From the NCBI GenBank assembly GCA_964618895.1, contig CAZUDO010000120.1, positions 1 through 5,616 on the forward strand: DNA of 5,616 bases, given 5' to 3'. Shown here piece after piece: positions 1 to 5,283 of this stretch. The notes beneath the pieces are model-generated. The model did no database searches. It saw only the letters and a list, made by a program, of their open reading frames with translations, and was not told the origin of the DNA. Within the stretch, counting starts at the first letter, position 1. Every line of letters starts with the position of its first letter. The stretch is from CAZUDO01 sp964618895. Lineage in GTDB: Bacteria > Desulfobacterota > Binatia > DP-6. A program made the translations under genes and the position numbers.

Positions 1-84
1 CTCTGGGGCGACCTGCTGTTCATCGGGGTCGTCGGCGTGCTGCTGTTCGGGCTCGCGGTGCGCACGCTGGGAGCACGCGCGTGA
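1..84 (+). CDS. ABC-2 type transporter permease, 3' end only
   Basis: Frame 1 is open from the left edge to a TGA at 82-84 and gives 27 residues, LWGDLLFIGV... ending RTLGARA. They form one hydrophobic helix (about residues 5-21) followed by a short basic tail, as at the C-terminus of ABC-2 membrane subunits. Its stop overlaps the GTG start of the next permease by 4 bp (GTGA), the usual arrangement for two translationally coupled half-permeases of a YbhS/YbhR-like exporter. The rest of the gene, and presumably the ATPase gene, lie outside the window. The family call rests mainly on this coupling, because so little of the protein is visible. Confidence 0.72.
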   Translation, partial: LWGDLLFIGVVGVLLFGLAVRTLGARA

Positions 85-1199
85 GGCGCTTCGTCTCGAA
101 CCTGCTCGCCGTCGCCTACAAGGAGGCGCGCGTGCTCCGCCCCGACCAGGCCGTCATGAGCTCGATCGTGGCGCAGCCGATTGTCATGCTGTTCCTGTTC
201 GGCTGGGCGATCTCCAACACGCCGCAGAACGTGCCGTGGCTCGTACTCGATCGCAGCGACACGGCCGTGTCACGCCGCTTCGTCGGCGACATCCAGGCCA
301 CGGGCTACTTCCTCCCCGCGGCACGCACGTCATCCTACGACGACGCGCGCCGGCGCATGCGGCGGGGCGAGGCGCTGGCGGTGCTGGTCGTGCCCGAGGG
401 CTTCGCGCGGGATGCGGAGCACGGCCAGGCCCGTGCGCAACTGCTGCTCGACGGGAGCGATCCGCTCACGGCGGCGCGGGTCGGCGCGGCGATCGCTCAG
501 GTCGGCAGCGGCTTCCAGGCCGATCGGCGGGTGGTCACCGCCCCGCCGGGCGGCGGGCCGATCGCGCTCCGCCAGCGCTTCCGCTTCAACCCCACGCTCG
601 ACGACAGTACGTTCTACCTGTCGGTGCTCGGTGTCATCCTGCTGACCAACCTCTGCCTCTCCGCGTCGTGTCTCGGGCTGGTCGGCGAGCGCGAGAGCGG
701 CACCTACGAGCAGATGCTGGCGCTGCCGACCACTCCGCTCGAGATCGTGCTGGGCAAGCTCCTGCCCCACGTCGCCGTCGGCTACGGCGTGCTCGCGTTG
801 GCGACGGCGCTCTCGGGGCTGGTCTTCGGCTTCTGGCCCGCCGGGAGTTTCGTCACGCTCTGCGTCGTGGCGCTGCCCTTCATCCTGGCCTCGCTCGGCA
901 TCGGGGTGTTCGTCTCTGCGATATCGAACACGTCGGCGCAGGCCGTGTTCATCTCGGTATTCTTCATCCTGCCGTCCTTCGTGCTCTCCGGCCTGATGAT
1001 GCCCTACGAGTTCATGCCGCACCCCGTCCGCGAGTTCGGCGCCCTGACGCCGGCGCGCTGGTTCCAGATCGCGTCCCGGCAGATCATCGCGCGCGGGGCG
1101 GGCTTCGTCGACGTCCTCGGGCCGTTCCTGGTCTTGTGGGGGATGTTCGGGGTCACCGTGCTCGCCATCCGCTGGCGCATGAAGCCCAGGCTGGGCTGA
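81..1199 (+). CDS. ABC-2 type transporter permease (YbhR/YbhS-like)
   Basis: This is a 372-residue inner-membrane subunit of an ABC exporter; such permeases pair with a second permease and a cytoplasmic ATPase to export drugs or other hydrophobic compounds. The layout is typical: a cytoplasmic N-terminus, a first helix at about 27-46, a large extracytoplasmic domain at about 47-177, then five more helices at about 178-200, 229-251, 257-281, 286-306 and 345-363. The segment just after the second helix, GERESGTYEQMLALP (202-216) followed by GK at 225-226, is the hallmark cytoplasmic loop of this family. FNP at 169-171 is also a family feature. The GTG start at 81 has GGGAG at 69-73 with a 7-nt gap, inside the upstream gene, and shares bases with that gene's stop, so translation is probably coupled. 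The length matches full ABC-2 permeases of about 370-380 residues. The substrate cannot be told from the sequence. No ATPase gene follows, so it should lie upstream of the window. Confidence 0.93.
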   Translation: MRRFVSNLLAVAYKEARVLRPDQAVMSSIVAQPIVMLFLFGWAISNTPQNVPWLVLDRSDTAVSRRFVGDIQATGYFLPAARTSSYDDARRRMRRGEALAVLVVPEGFARDAEHGQARAQLLLDGSDPLTAARVGAAIAQVGSGFQADRRVVTAPPGGGPIALRQRFRFNPTLDDSTFYLSVLGVILLTNLCLSASCLGLVGERESGTYEQMLALPTTPLEIVLGKLLPHVAVGYGVLALATALSGLVFGFWPAGSFVTLCVVALPFILASLGIGVFVSAISNTSAQAVFISVFFILPSFVLSGLMMPYEFMPHPVREFGALTPARWFQIASRQIIARGAGFVDVLGPFLVLWGMFGVTVLAIRWRMKPRLG

Positions 1200-1326
1200 C
1201 CCCACGATTGTGTCACGCCTGGCCTCCTGCAGCGTGTCGATACAGCCTTCGGCGTCTGCATGCTGCTCGCGTCCTGGCTGTTCTCGCCGCGCGAGTTCGT
1301 ATAAGCCTGGCCGCCAGGAGGCCGCC
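1200..1326 (+). promoter_or_regulatory. Leader with anti-SD/SD inverted repeat
   Basis: This 127-bp stretch separates the ABC permease from the split-barrel gene. GGCCTCCTG at 1221-1229 is a perfect 9-nt complement of CAGGAGGCC at 1315-1323, which contains the whole ribosome binding site AGGAGG (1316-1321) of the downstream gene. A competing local hairpin, CCTGG 1306-1310 with CCAGG 1314-1318, also covers part of that site. If the transcript starts upstream of 1221, either fold could hold the site closed. A role in translational control is inference. I see no clear terminator or promoter boxes here. Confidence 0.35.
1316..1321 (+). promoter_or_regulatory. Ribosome binding site fixing the start at 1327
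   Basis: AGGAGG lies 5 nt before the ATG at 1327. The same frame is open back to a GTG at 1210, but the translated extension is low-complexity Ser/Arg/Cys sequence and has no such site before it. The start at 1327 is therefore clearly preferred. Confidence 0.88.
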
Positions 1327-1875
1327 ATGGGCAAGACGCACGAGGCCATCGACGACCGGCTGGCGGAGTTCCTGCGCCGCCAGCATGTCTTCTTCGTCGC
1401 GACCGCCCCGCTCGGCGACGACGGCCACGTGAACCTCTCCCCCAAAGGCCTCGACGGCTTCGCCGTCCTCGACCCGACGACGGTCGCCTACCTCGACCTG
1501 ACCGGCAGCGGCATCGAGACCATCGCCCACCTGCGCGAGAACGGGCGCATCACGCTGCTCTTCTGCGCCTTCGAGGGACCGCCCCTGATCGTGCGCCTCT
1601 ACGGGCGCGGCGAGGTGCTCACCGTCGACCATCCGGAGTTCGCCGCGCTCCGGCCCCGCTTCCCCGACCTGCCCGGCGTACGCTCGATCATCCGCGTGCA
1701 CTGCGAGCGCATCGCCGACTCGTGCGGCTACGGCGTGCCGCGCTACCAGTACGAGGGCGAACGCACGCAGCTGCCCGAGTGGGCCGACCGCAAGGGCGCC
1801 GACGGCGTGACGGCGTATCGCGAGGAGCGGAACGCCACCAGCATCGACGGCCTGCCCGGCCTCGACCGGCGGTGA
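1327..1875 (+). CDS. Pyridoxamine 5'-phosphate oxidase family protein (FMN-binding split barrel)
   Basis: This 182-residue protein belongs to the putative PNPOx family (PF01243-type split beta-barrel). These are small cytoplasmic flavin-binding proteins, often dimers, and most have unknown substrates. Visible family features are the N-terminal helix and first strand (LAEFLRRQHVFFVATAP, 12-28), HVNLSPKG (34-41), which is the flavin-contact region, AYLDLTGSG (54-62), ETIAHLRENGRITLLFCAF (64-82), and LYGRGEV (91-97). The C-terminal part has the ADSCGYGVPRY motif (130-140) and ends near SIDGLPGLD (172-180), both typical of one widespread subfamily of about 180 residues. It is unlikely to be true PdxH because it lacks that enzyme's C-terminal substrate-binding segment. 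It could bind FMN or F420; the sequence alone does not decide. It is preceded by a strong ribosome binding site and probably has its own transcript, 127 bp after the ABC operon. Confidence 0.92.
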   Translation: MGKTHEAIDDRLAEFLRRQHVFFVATAPLGDDGHVNLSPKGLDGFAVLDPTTVAYLDLTGSGIETIAHLRENGRITLLFCAFEGPPLIVRLYGRGEVLTVDHPEFAALRPRFPDLPGVRSIIRVHCERIADSCGYGVPRYQYEGERTQLPEWADRKGADGVTAYREERNATSIDGLPGLDRR

Positions 1876-1885
1876 GTGCCCTACG

Positions 1886-1911
1886 CCGCGACGGGTCGAC
1901 GCGCATCGCGG
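1886..1911. repeat. Inverted repeat just after the split-barrel gene
   Basis: CCGCGA (1886-1891) and TCGCGG (1906-1911) are perfect 6-nt complements around a 14-nt loop that itself contains the palindrome GTCGAC (1895-1900). It begins 10 nt after the stop codon at 1875, where a terminator would be expected. No run of T follows, so it is at best a weak or Rho-assisted termination site. Confidence 0.3.
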
Positions 1912-1998
1912 ATGGATTGCTTGATCCGCTTCAGCCGCGTCTTTTCGGGCCTCGGGCTCCTCGTGCTCGCCTGCGGCCTGCTCCGTCGGGCAATCCAT
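1912..1998. repeat. Long-spaced inverted repeat ATGGATTGC...GCAATCCAT
   Basis: ATGGATTGC (1912-1920) is perfectly complementary to GCAATCCAT (1990-1998). In RNA the pairing can continue inward for five more pairs, three of them G-U (1921-1925 with 1985-1989), giving a 14-bp stem around a 59-nt GC-rich loop. It sits next to the 1886-1911 dyad in the gap between genes. I see no target-site duplication that would mark it as a small mobile element. It could be part of a structured transcript, or chance. Confidence 0.4.
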
Positions 1999-2046
1999 GT
2001 GCCCCCGGCGGTGCCCGGCGATCACATCGGCAGAGCACGCAACTAG
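1912..2046 (+). CDS. Doubtful small lipoprotein-like ORF, 44 aa
   Basis: An ATG at 1912 opens 44 codons to a TAG at 2044-2046. The translation starts with a short basic stretch (MDCLIRFSR), then a hydrophobic core (VFSGLGLLVLAC, 10-21) ending in an LVLAC|G lipobox-like site, then a Pro/Arg-rich tail. In the same frame a GTG at 1876, directly after the previous stop, would give 56 residues. No ribosome binding site precedes either start. The frame stays open after the single TAG all the way into the GST gene. It may be a real tiny lipoprotein, the remnant of a longer gene, or chance in GC-rich DNA. I do not recognise a family. Confidence 0.17.
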   Translation: MDCLIRFSRVFSGLGLLVLACGLLRRAIHVPPAVPGDHIGRARN

Positions 2047-2136
2047 AGCTACGTCCGCCGCGAGCAGGAGGAATGCCCCCTGCGCGACGGCCTCACCGTC
2101 CTTGATTCAGCTCGGCGGACGGCGCCAGACGGAACC

Positions 2137-2144
2137 AGGAGGGG
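2137..2144 (+). promoter_or_regulatory. Ribosome binding site of the GST-like gene
   Basis: AGGAGGGG lies 7 nt before the ATG at 2152, which is optimal spacing. It supports that start even though the frame is open upstream to 2047. Confidence 0.85.
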
Positions 2145-2151
2145 ACGCGAT

Positions 2152-2913
2152 ATGACGCCGCCCGTTCTCTGGCACTTCCGGTTTTCGCACTACAACGAGA
2201 AGGCACGCTGGGCGCTCGACTGGAAGGGCATCCCGCACGTGCGGCGCGCCGTACCCCCGGGACCCCATGCCCAGCAGATGCTCGAGCTGAGTGGCCAGCG
2301 GGCCGTCCCGGTCCTGGAATGGAACGGGACGGCCATCCCCGACTCGACGGCCATCATCGCCGCCCTCGAGTCGGCCCGTCCGACACCCGCACTTTACCCG
2401 AGCGATGTCGGCGAACGGACCCGGGCGCTTGCGCTGGAGGAGTTCTTCGACGAGGAGCTCGGACCGCACACCCGGCGTTTGGCCTGGTACACGCTCCTCC
2501 CCGATCGCGCGTTCTGTCTGGCGCTCTTCACCGACGGGTTCGGCCCCGAGCTGCGCGACTTCTACGATACCGCCTTCCCGATGATCGAGCAGGTGATGCG
2601 GAGCGAGATGCAGATCGACGACACCGGGGCGGTGGAGAGCCGACCAAAGGTAGCCGCCGCGCTCGACCGCATCGACCGGGAGCGGAACGGCCGGGACTAC
2701 CTGGTCGGCGACCGGTTCTCGGTCGCCGACCTGAGCGCCGCCGCGCTGCTGGCACCTTTCATCGTACCGCCGGAGTTCCCGTACGCGTTTCCCGAGCCGC
2801 GACCGGCAGCCTTCGAGGCCGTACGGGCGGAGTTCACATCGCATCCGAGCTGTGCGTGGGCTCTCGAGATATACCGCCGCCATCGTGGCCTCTCGGCGGA
2901 AATCTTCGGGTGA
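2152..2913 (+). CDS. Glutathione S-transferase family protein
   Basis: This is a 253-residue cytoplasmic protein with the two-domain GST fold. The N-terminal thioredoxin-like domain (about 4-75) shows SHYNEKARWALDWKGIPH (12-29), where Ser12 sits at the usual catalytic serine position before the first helix. It then has the cis-proline motif AVPVLEWNG (51-59, Pro53) and the glutathione-contact pair Asp64-Ser65 in DSTAIIAALE. The all-helical C-terminal domain carries YLVGDRFSVADLSAAALLAP (183-202), with Asp193 at the conserved helix-cap position. At about 253 residues it is longer than the common 200-220. The extra length lies in the first part of the helical domain (about 100-165), rich in acidic and aromatic residues. 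Activity could be transferase, isomerase or dehalogenase-like conjugation of electrophiles, and the family alone does not tell. It has its own strong ribosome binding site and is the last plus-strand gene before the convergent dehydrogenase. Confidence 0.9.
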   Translation: MTPPVLWHFRFSHYNEKARWALDWKGIPHVRRAVPPGPHAQQMLELSGQRAVPVLEWNGTAIPDSTAIIAALESARPTPALYPSDVGERTRALALEEFFDEELGPHTRRLAWYTLLPDRAFCLALFTDGFGPELRDFYDTAFPMIEQVMRSEMQIDDTGAVESRPKVAAALDRIDRERNGRDYLVGDRFSVADLSAAALLAPFIVPPEFPYAFPEPRPAAFEAVRAEFTSHPSCAWALEIYRRHRGLSAEIFG

Positions 2914-2998
2914 GGAGCATCCCGACGGGCGCCGCGTCAACTTCGTAGAATTGTCGTGCCCGCGGCGTAAAGCTGACCCGCTTCGTGCAGGATGCGCT

Positions 2999-3027
2999 CC
3001 GCCGTCACTCCCGTTCGTGAACGGCGG
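2999..3027. terminator. Hairpin between convergent GST-like and acyl-CoA dehydrogenase genes
   Basis: CCGCCGT (2999-3005) pairs with ACGGCGG (3021-3027) and CAC (3006-3008) with GTG (3017-3019), with one bulged A at 3020 and an 8-nt loop. This gives about 10 bp of stem in the 140-bp gap between two converging genes, a fitting place for a bidirectional terminator. No T-run follows on either strand, so it would not be a classic intrinsic terminator. The rest of the gap shows nothing recognisable. Confidence 0.4.
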
Positions 3028-3053
3028 CATGCACATCGCCCCCGACGAGCTCC

Positions 3054-4211
3054 TCACCTGCGCGGCAGGCCGAGCACGCGCTCGGCCAGGATGTTGCGCT
3101 GGATCTCCGAGCTCCCGGCCGCGATCGTCCGCCCACGCGCGTACAGGTAGAGATGCGGCCAGCGCCCGTCGTCGACGGCGTGGCGCGAGCCCTTCATGAG
3201 CTGGCTGTGCGGCCCTTCGATGGCCAGCGCGGTCTCCAGCTGGCGCTGGTACATCTCGCTCCAGAAGAGCTTCTCGAGCGAGCCTTCCGGCCCGGGCACG
3301 CCGCCGCGCAGCACCGTGGTGAGGTTCCGGTACGACATGAGCCGCATGACGCGTGCGTCGACCACCGCGGCGGCCAGCGCCTGGCGAACCAGCGGATCGC
3401 TCGTGGCCTGCCGCCGGCGCGCCATCTCCAACATCTCGGTGAGCGCCACCTGTGACTGTAGCTGGCGGCTGAAGGTGAGCGTCTGGCGTTCGTGCATGAG
3501 ACACGTAATGGCGATCTCCCAGCCCGCATCGACCTGACCGACGACGTTGGCACGCGGCACACGCACGTCCTCGAAGAAGACCTCGTTGAAATCGTCGTCG
3601 CCGTTGATCTGGCGGAGCGGGCGCACCGTGACGCCGGGGCTGTGCATGTCGACCAGGAGGAAGGTGATGCCCTTGTGCTTCGGCGCGTCGAGATTGGTGC
3701 GCACGAGCAGCATGCACCAGTCGGCGACCCGCGCCCAGCTGGTCCACACCTTCTGCCCGGTGACCACGAAGTCGTCGCCGTCGAGCACCGCGCGCGTCTT
3801 GAGCGCGGCCAGATCGGAGCCGGCGTTCGGCTCGGAGAAGCCCTGGCACCAGATCTCCTCGGCAGTCAGGATCCTGCGCAAGTAGCGCTGTTTCTGGGTC
3901 TCGGTGCCGTGGGCGATCAGCACCGGGCCGCCCATGGTGAGACCGGCCAGGTTGATGAGCTGCGGCGCTTTGGCACGCGCCAGCTCCTCCTGGAAGATGA
4001 TCTGCTGAATGAGCGACGCGCCGCGGCCGCCGTAGGCCGCCGGCCACGCGATCCCGCACCAGCCGGCCTCGGTGAGGCTGCGCTGCCACGCCTTGCTGTA
4101 GGCGACCCAGGCGGCCGGATCCTCGGGCTCCGGCCCGGGCGGATGGGCCTCCAGCCAGGCGCGCACCTCAGCCCGGAAGCACTCCTCGCCGGGGGAGTAG
4201 GAGAAGTCCAT
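3054..4211 (-). CDS. Acyl-CoA dehydrogenase family protein
   Basis: This 385-residue flavoenzyme would oxidise an acyl-CoA thioester at the alpha-beta bond using FAD, passing electrons to electron-transfer flavoprotein. All three domains are complete. The helical N-domain (about 1-120) contains GIAWPAAYGGRG (53-64). The middle beta-domain has the FAD/substrate loop FSEPNAGSDLA (125-135) and TGQKVWTSWA (151-160). The C-terminal helical domain ends with AAGSSEIQRNILAERVLGLPR (364-384). The base found as Glu in short/medium-chain enzymes (IYEGTSE) is Ala365 here. Glu241 in CLMHERQTL lies where isovaleryl-CoA and long-chain enzymes carry their catalytic Glu, so it is the likely base. The ATG at 4209-4211 has an AGGGT about 9 nt upstream on its strand. 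Large FadE-like families of this type act on fatty acids, sterol side chains and branched acids. The substrate here is unknown. It diverges from the DoxX gene. Confidence 0.95.
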   Translation of the reverse strand: MDFSYSPGEECFRAEVRAWLEAHPPGPEPEDPAAWVAYSKAWQRSLTEAGWCGIAWPAAYGGRGASLIQQIIFQEELARAKAPQLINLAGLTMGGPVLIAHGTETQKQRYLRRILTAEEIWCQGFSEPNAGSDLAALKTRAVLDGDDFVVTGQKVWTSWARVADWCMLLVRTNLDAPKHKGITFLLVDMHSPGVTVRPLRQINGDDDFNEVFFEDVRVPRANVVGQVDAGWEIAITCLMHERQTLTFSRQLQSQVALTEMLEMARRRQATSDPLVRQALAAAVVDARVMRLMSYRNLTTVLRGGVPGPEGSLEKLFWSEMYQRQLETALAIEGPHSQLMKGSRHAVDDGRWPHLYLYARGRTIAAGSSEIQRNILAERVLGLPRR

Positions 4212-4295
4212 CGAACCGGCACCCTAGCGCGAACGGCGGACGCTTGCCCATGCCCGGGTTGCCCGCGCGTCCGTCGGGAGGGTACTGCTGCCGGC
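4212..4295. promoter_or_regulatory. Divergent control region with dyad and repeats
   Basis: This 84-bp gap must hold the start signals of both the minus-strand dehydrogenase and the plus-strand doxX. It contains a perfect 7-bp inverted repeat, CGGACGC (4237-4243) and GCGTCCG (4267-4273). Between its arms lie the palindrome CCCGGG (4253-4258) and two copies of TTGCCC (4244-4249 and 4259-4264) spaced 15 bp apart. This could be an operator for a shared regulator. No convincing -10/-35 pair is visible, and the short GC-rich motifs may be chance. The regulatory role is inferred from the position only. Confidence 0.35.
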
Positions 4296-4712
4296 ATGGA
4301 CATGCGGGATCTCGTCCTCGCGCATCCTGCCGTCGCGGTGGTGGGCCGGGTGTTGTTCACTCTCATTTTCTTCCTGTCGGGCATCACGCACTTCACCGAC
4401 ATGGCCAACTACGTCGCCCTCATGCCGGCAGCGATCCCGTTCCGCCCTTTCTGGGTGCTCGTCTCCGGCGTGGTCGAGCTGGTCGGCGCGACGCTGATCG
4501 TCACCAACCGGGCCCCGCGGCTGGGAGGCTGGCTGCTCGTCCTCTTCCTGGTGCCGGTGACGATCACGGTGCACGGCGTCGCCATGGTCACCGACCCGGA
4601 TGCCCGCATGCGGGCGATCCAGCTGTCGTTCTTCCTGAAGGGCGTGGCGATGACGGGGACGGCGCTGCTGATCACGCAACTGGGTATCGACGGGAGGCGG
4701 CATCTTGAGTGA
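4296..4712 (+). CDS. DoxX family integral membrane protein
   Basis: This 138-residue protein has four predicted membrane helices at about 13-33, 52-70, 76-98 and 108-128, the normal size and layout of DoxX. Family features are a Gly-Arg in the first helix followed by FFLSGITHFTDMANY (25-39), the hydrophilic turn MPAAIPF (43-49), SGVVELVGA (57-65) in helix two, and a histidine in TITVHGVAM (89-97) of helix three. In Mycobacterium tuberculosis a DoxX protein forms a membrane complex with superoxide dismutase and a sulfurtransferase; other members have no known role. The frame is open far upstream only as the antisense of the dehydrogenase gene. I place the start at ATG 4296 because it is the first ATG after GGGAGGG (4276-4282), although the 13-nt spacing is long. 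An ATG at 4302 is possible. The secreted protein gene follows after 72 bp and may be cotranscribed. Confidence 0.85.
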   Translation: MDMRDLVLAHPAVAVVGRVLFTLIFFLSGITHFTDMANYVALMPAAIPFRPFWVLVSGVVELVGATLIVTNRAPRLGGWLLVLFLVPVTITVHGVAMVTDPDARMRAIQLSFFLKGVAMTGTALLITQLGIDGRRHLE

Positions 4713-4768
4713 TTGACTTCCAGATCCGGAAAGGCTTTCTCGCGCATGCACGTCAACGGACAACCACC

Positions 4769-4776
4769 AAGGAGGG
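4769..4776 (+). promoter_or_regulatory. Ribosome binding site fixing the start at 4785
   Basis: AAGGAGGG lies 8 nt before ATG 4785. The frame is open back to 4713, but only the 4785 start places a proper signal peptide at the N-terminus and has such a site before it. Confidence 0.9.
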
Positions 4777-4784
4777 ATCTCAGG

Positions 4785-5174
4785 ATGAATGCATTCGGTC
4801 GATCGCTGGCGATTCTGACACTGCTGCTGGGCTCGGCCCCAGCCGTCTTCGCCGACACCGCGCAGGAAGTGTTCCTGTGCAAGCTCAATGAAGGCAAGAC
4901 GATGGCGGACCTGAACAAGGTCATCGCCGACTTCAAACAGATGATCGTGAAGATCAGCGGCGGTGACCGGTACCAGGCGTGGTTGCTCACGCCGACGGCG
5001 GCCGACGATCTCTCGACCATCGTGTGGGTCGGGGAGATGCCCGATGCGACGAGCCTCGCCGCACTCCAGGACGGGTACCGCACCTCCGAAGCGGGACAGA
5101 AGCAGGACAAGAAGTTTCAAAGTGTGATCACCTGCAAGTCCCGCTCGACCTGGAACTCAGAGCGGCTCAAGTAG
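4785..5174 (+). CDS. Small exported protein of unknown function
   Basis: This 129-residue protein has a clear Sec signal peptide: a charged start (MNAFGR), a hydrophobic core (SLAILTLLLGSAPA, 7-20) and an AVFA|D cleavage site after Ala23. The mature part is about 106 residues. It begins with a strand containing FLCKLNEGKTMADL (30-43), then a helix, a strand at AWLLTP (65-70) and a strand at TIVWVGEMP (78-86). A helix with a Gln/Lys-rich stretch follows, then a last strand VITCKS (114-119). This strand-helix-strand-strand-helix-strand order resembles a ferredoxin-like alpha/beta-barrel domain (DUF1330/ABM-like), but I do not recognise a named family. The mature protein has just two cysteines, Cys32 and Cys117, on the first and last predicted strands, which could form one disulfide outside the cytoplasm. 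It lies 72 bp after doxX on the same strand. No function is assigned. Confidence 0.85.
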   Translation: MNAFGRSLAILTLLLGSAPAVFADTAQEVFLCKLNEGKTMADLNKVIADFKQMIVKISGGDRYQAWLLTPTAADDLSTIVWVGEMPDATSLAALQDGYRTSEAGQKQDKKFQSVITCKSRSTWNSERLK

Positions 5175-5204
5175 CGCGCGGCGCGTCCGCTGTGGGAACC
5201 GGAT

Positions 5205-5246
5205 GCCCGGTGGCGCCGTCGCGCTCGGCGCGCGACGCCACCGGGC
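5205..5246. terminator. Strong hairpin between convergent genes
   Basis: GCCCGGTGGCG (5205-5215) pairs perfectly with CGCCACCGGGC (5236-5246). Inside, TCGCGC (5219-5224) pairs with GCGCGA (5230-5235), leaving a 3-nt bulge on one side and a 5-nt loop. The 17-bp, almost all G-C stem sits 31 bp after the secreted-protein stop and 38 bp from the end of the crotonase gene, so it could stop transcription from both sides. There is no T-tract on either strand, so the termination mechanism is uncertain. The rest of the 109-bp gap shows nothing else. Confidence 0.6.
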
Positions 5247-5283
5247 TGCCGGGACTTACAGTAAGGCCACTGCAGGCGTCGCG

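Noticed and set aside
330..1445. 371-codon minus-strand frame opposite the ABC permease and the split-barrel gene start
   Set aside because: The composition is highly charged and low-complexity, as expected for an antisense frame in GC-rich DNA. It crosses two well-supported plus-strand genes.
1912..1998. Miniature transposable element bounded by the 9-bp inverted repeat
   Set aside because: The flanking bases show no target-site duplication, and the repeat is too short and single-copy here to support a mobile element.
2073..2105. Ten-codon ORF after AGGAGG at 2066-2071, a possible leader peptide for the GST-like gene
   Set aside because: The ribosome binding site ends one base before the ATG, too close to work, and the peptide shows no attenuator-like codon run.
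2107..4089. 660-codon open frame on the minus strand covering parts of two genes
   Set aside because: It is an out-of-frame shadow of the acyl-CoA dehydrogenase that runs on as antisense of the GST-like gene. Its translation is Arg/Ala/Gly-rich without any domain, and both real genes have clear family motifs.
3492..4295. Possible long N-terminal extension of the DoxX protein
   Set aside because: The frame is open only because it is antisense to the dehydrogenase. The translation is His/Asp/Val/Gly-rich with no domain, and DoxX is normally about 130-150 residues, matching the start at 4296.
4713..4741. TTGACT at 4713-4718 as a -35 box for the secreted-protein gene
   Set aside because: The matching -10 positions read TTTCTC or similar, with no TATAAT-like sequence at 16-18 bp spacing.
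4224..5120. 298-codon minus-strand frame opposite doxX and the secreted-protein gene
   Set aside because: It covers two plus-strand genes with ribosome binding sites and membrane or signal-peptide features, and its own translation is a charged antisense pattern.
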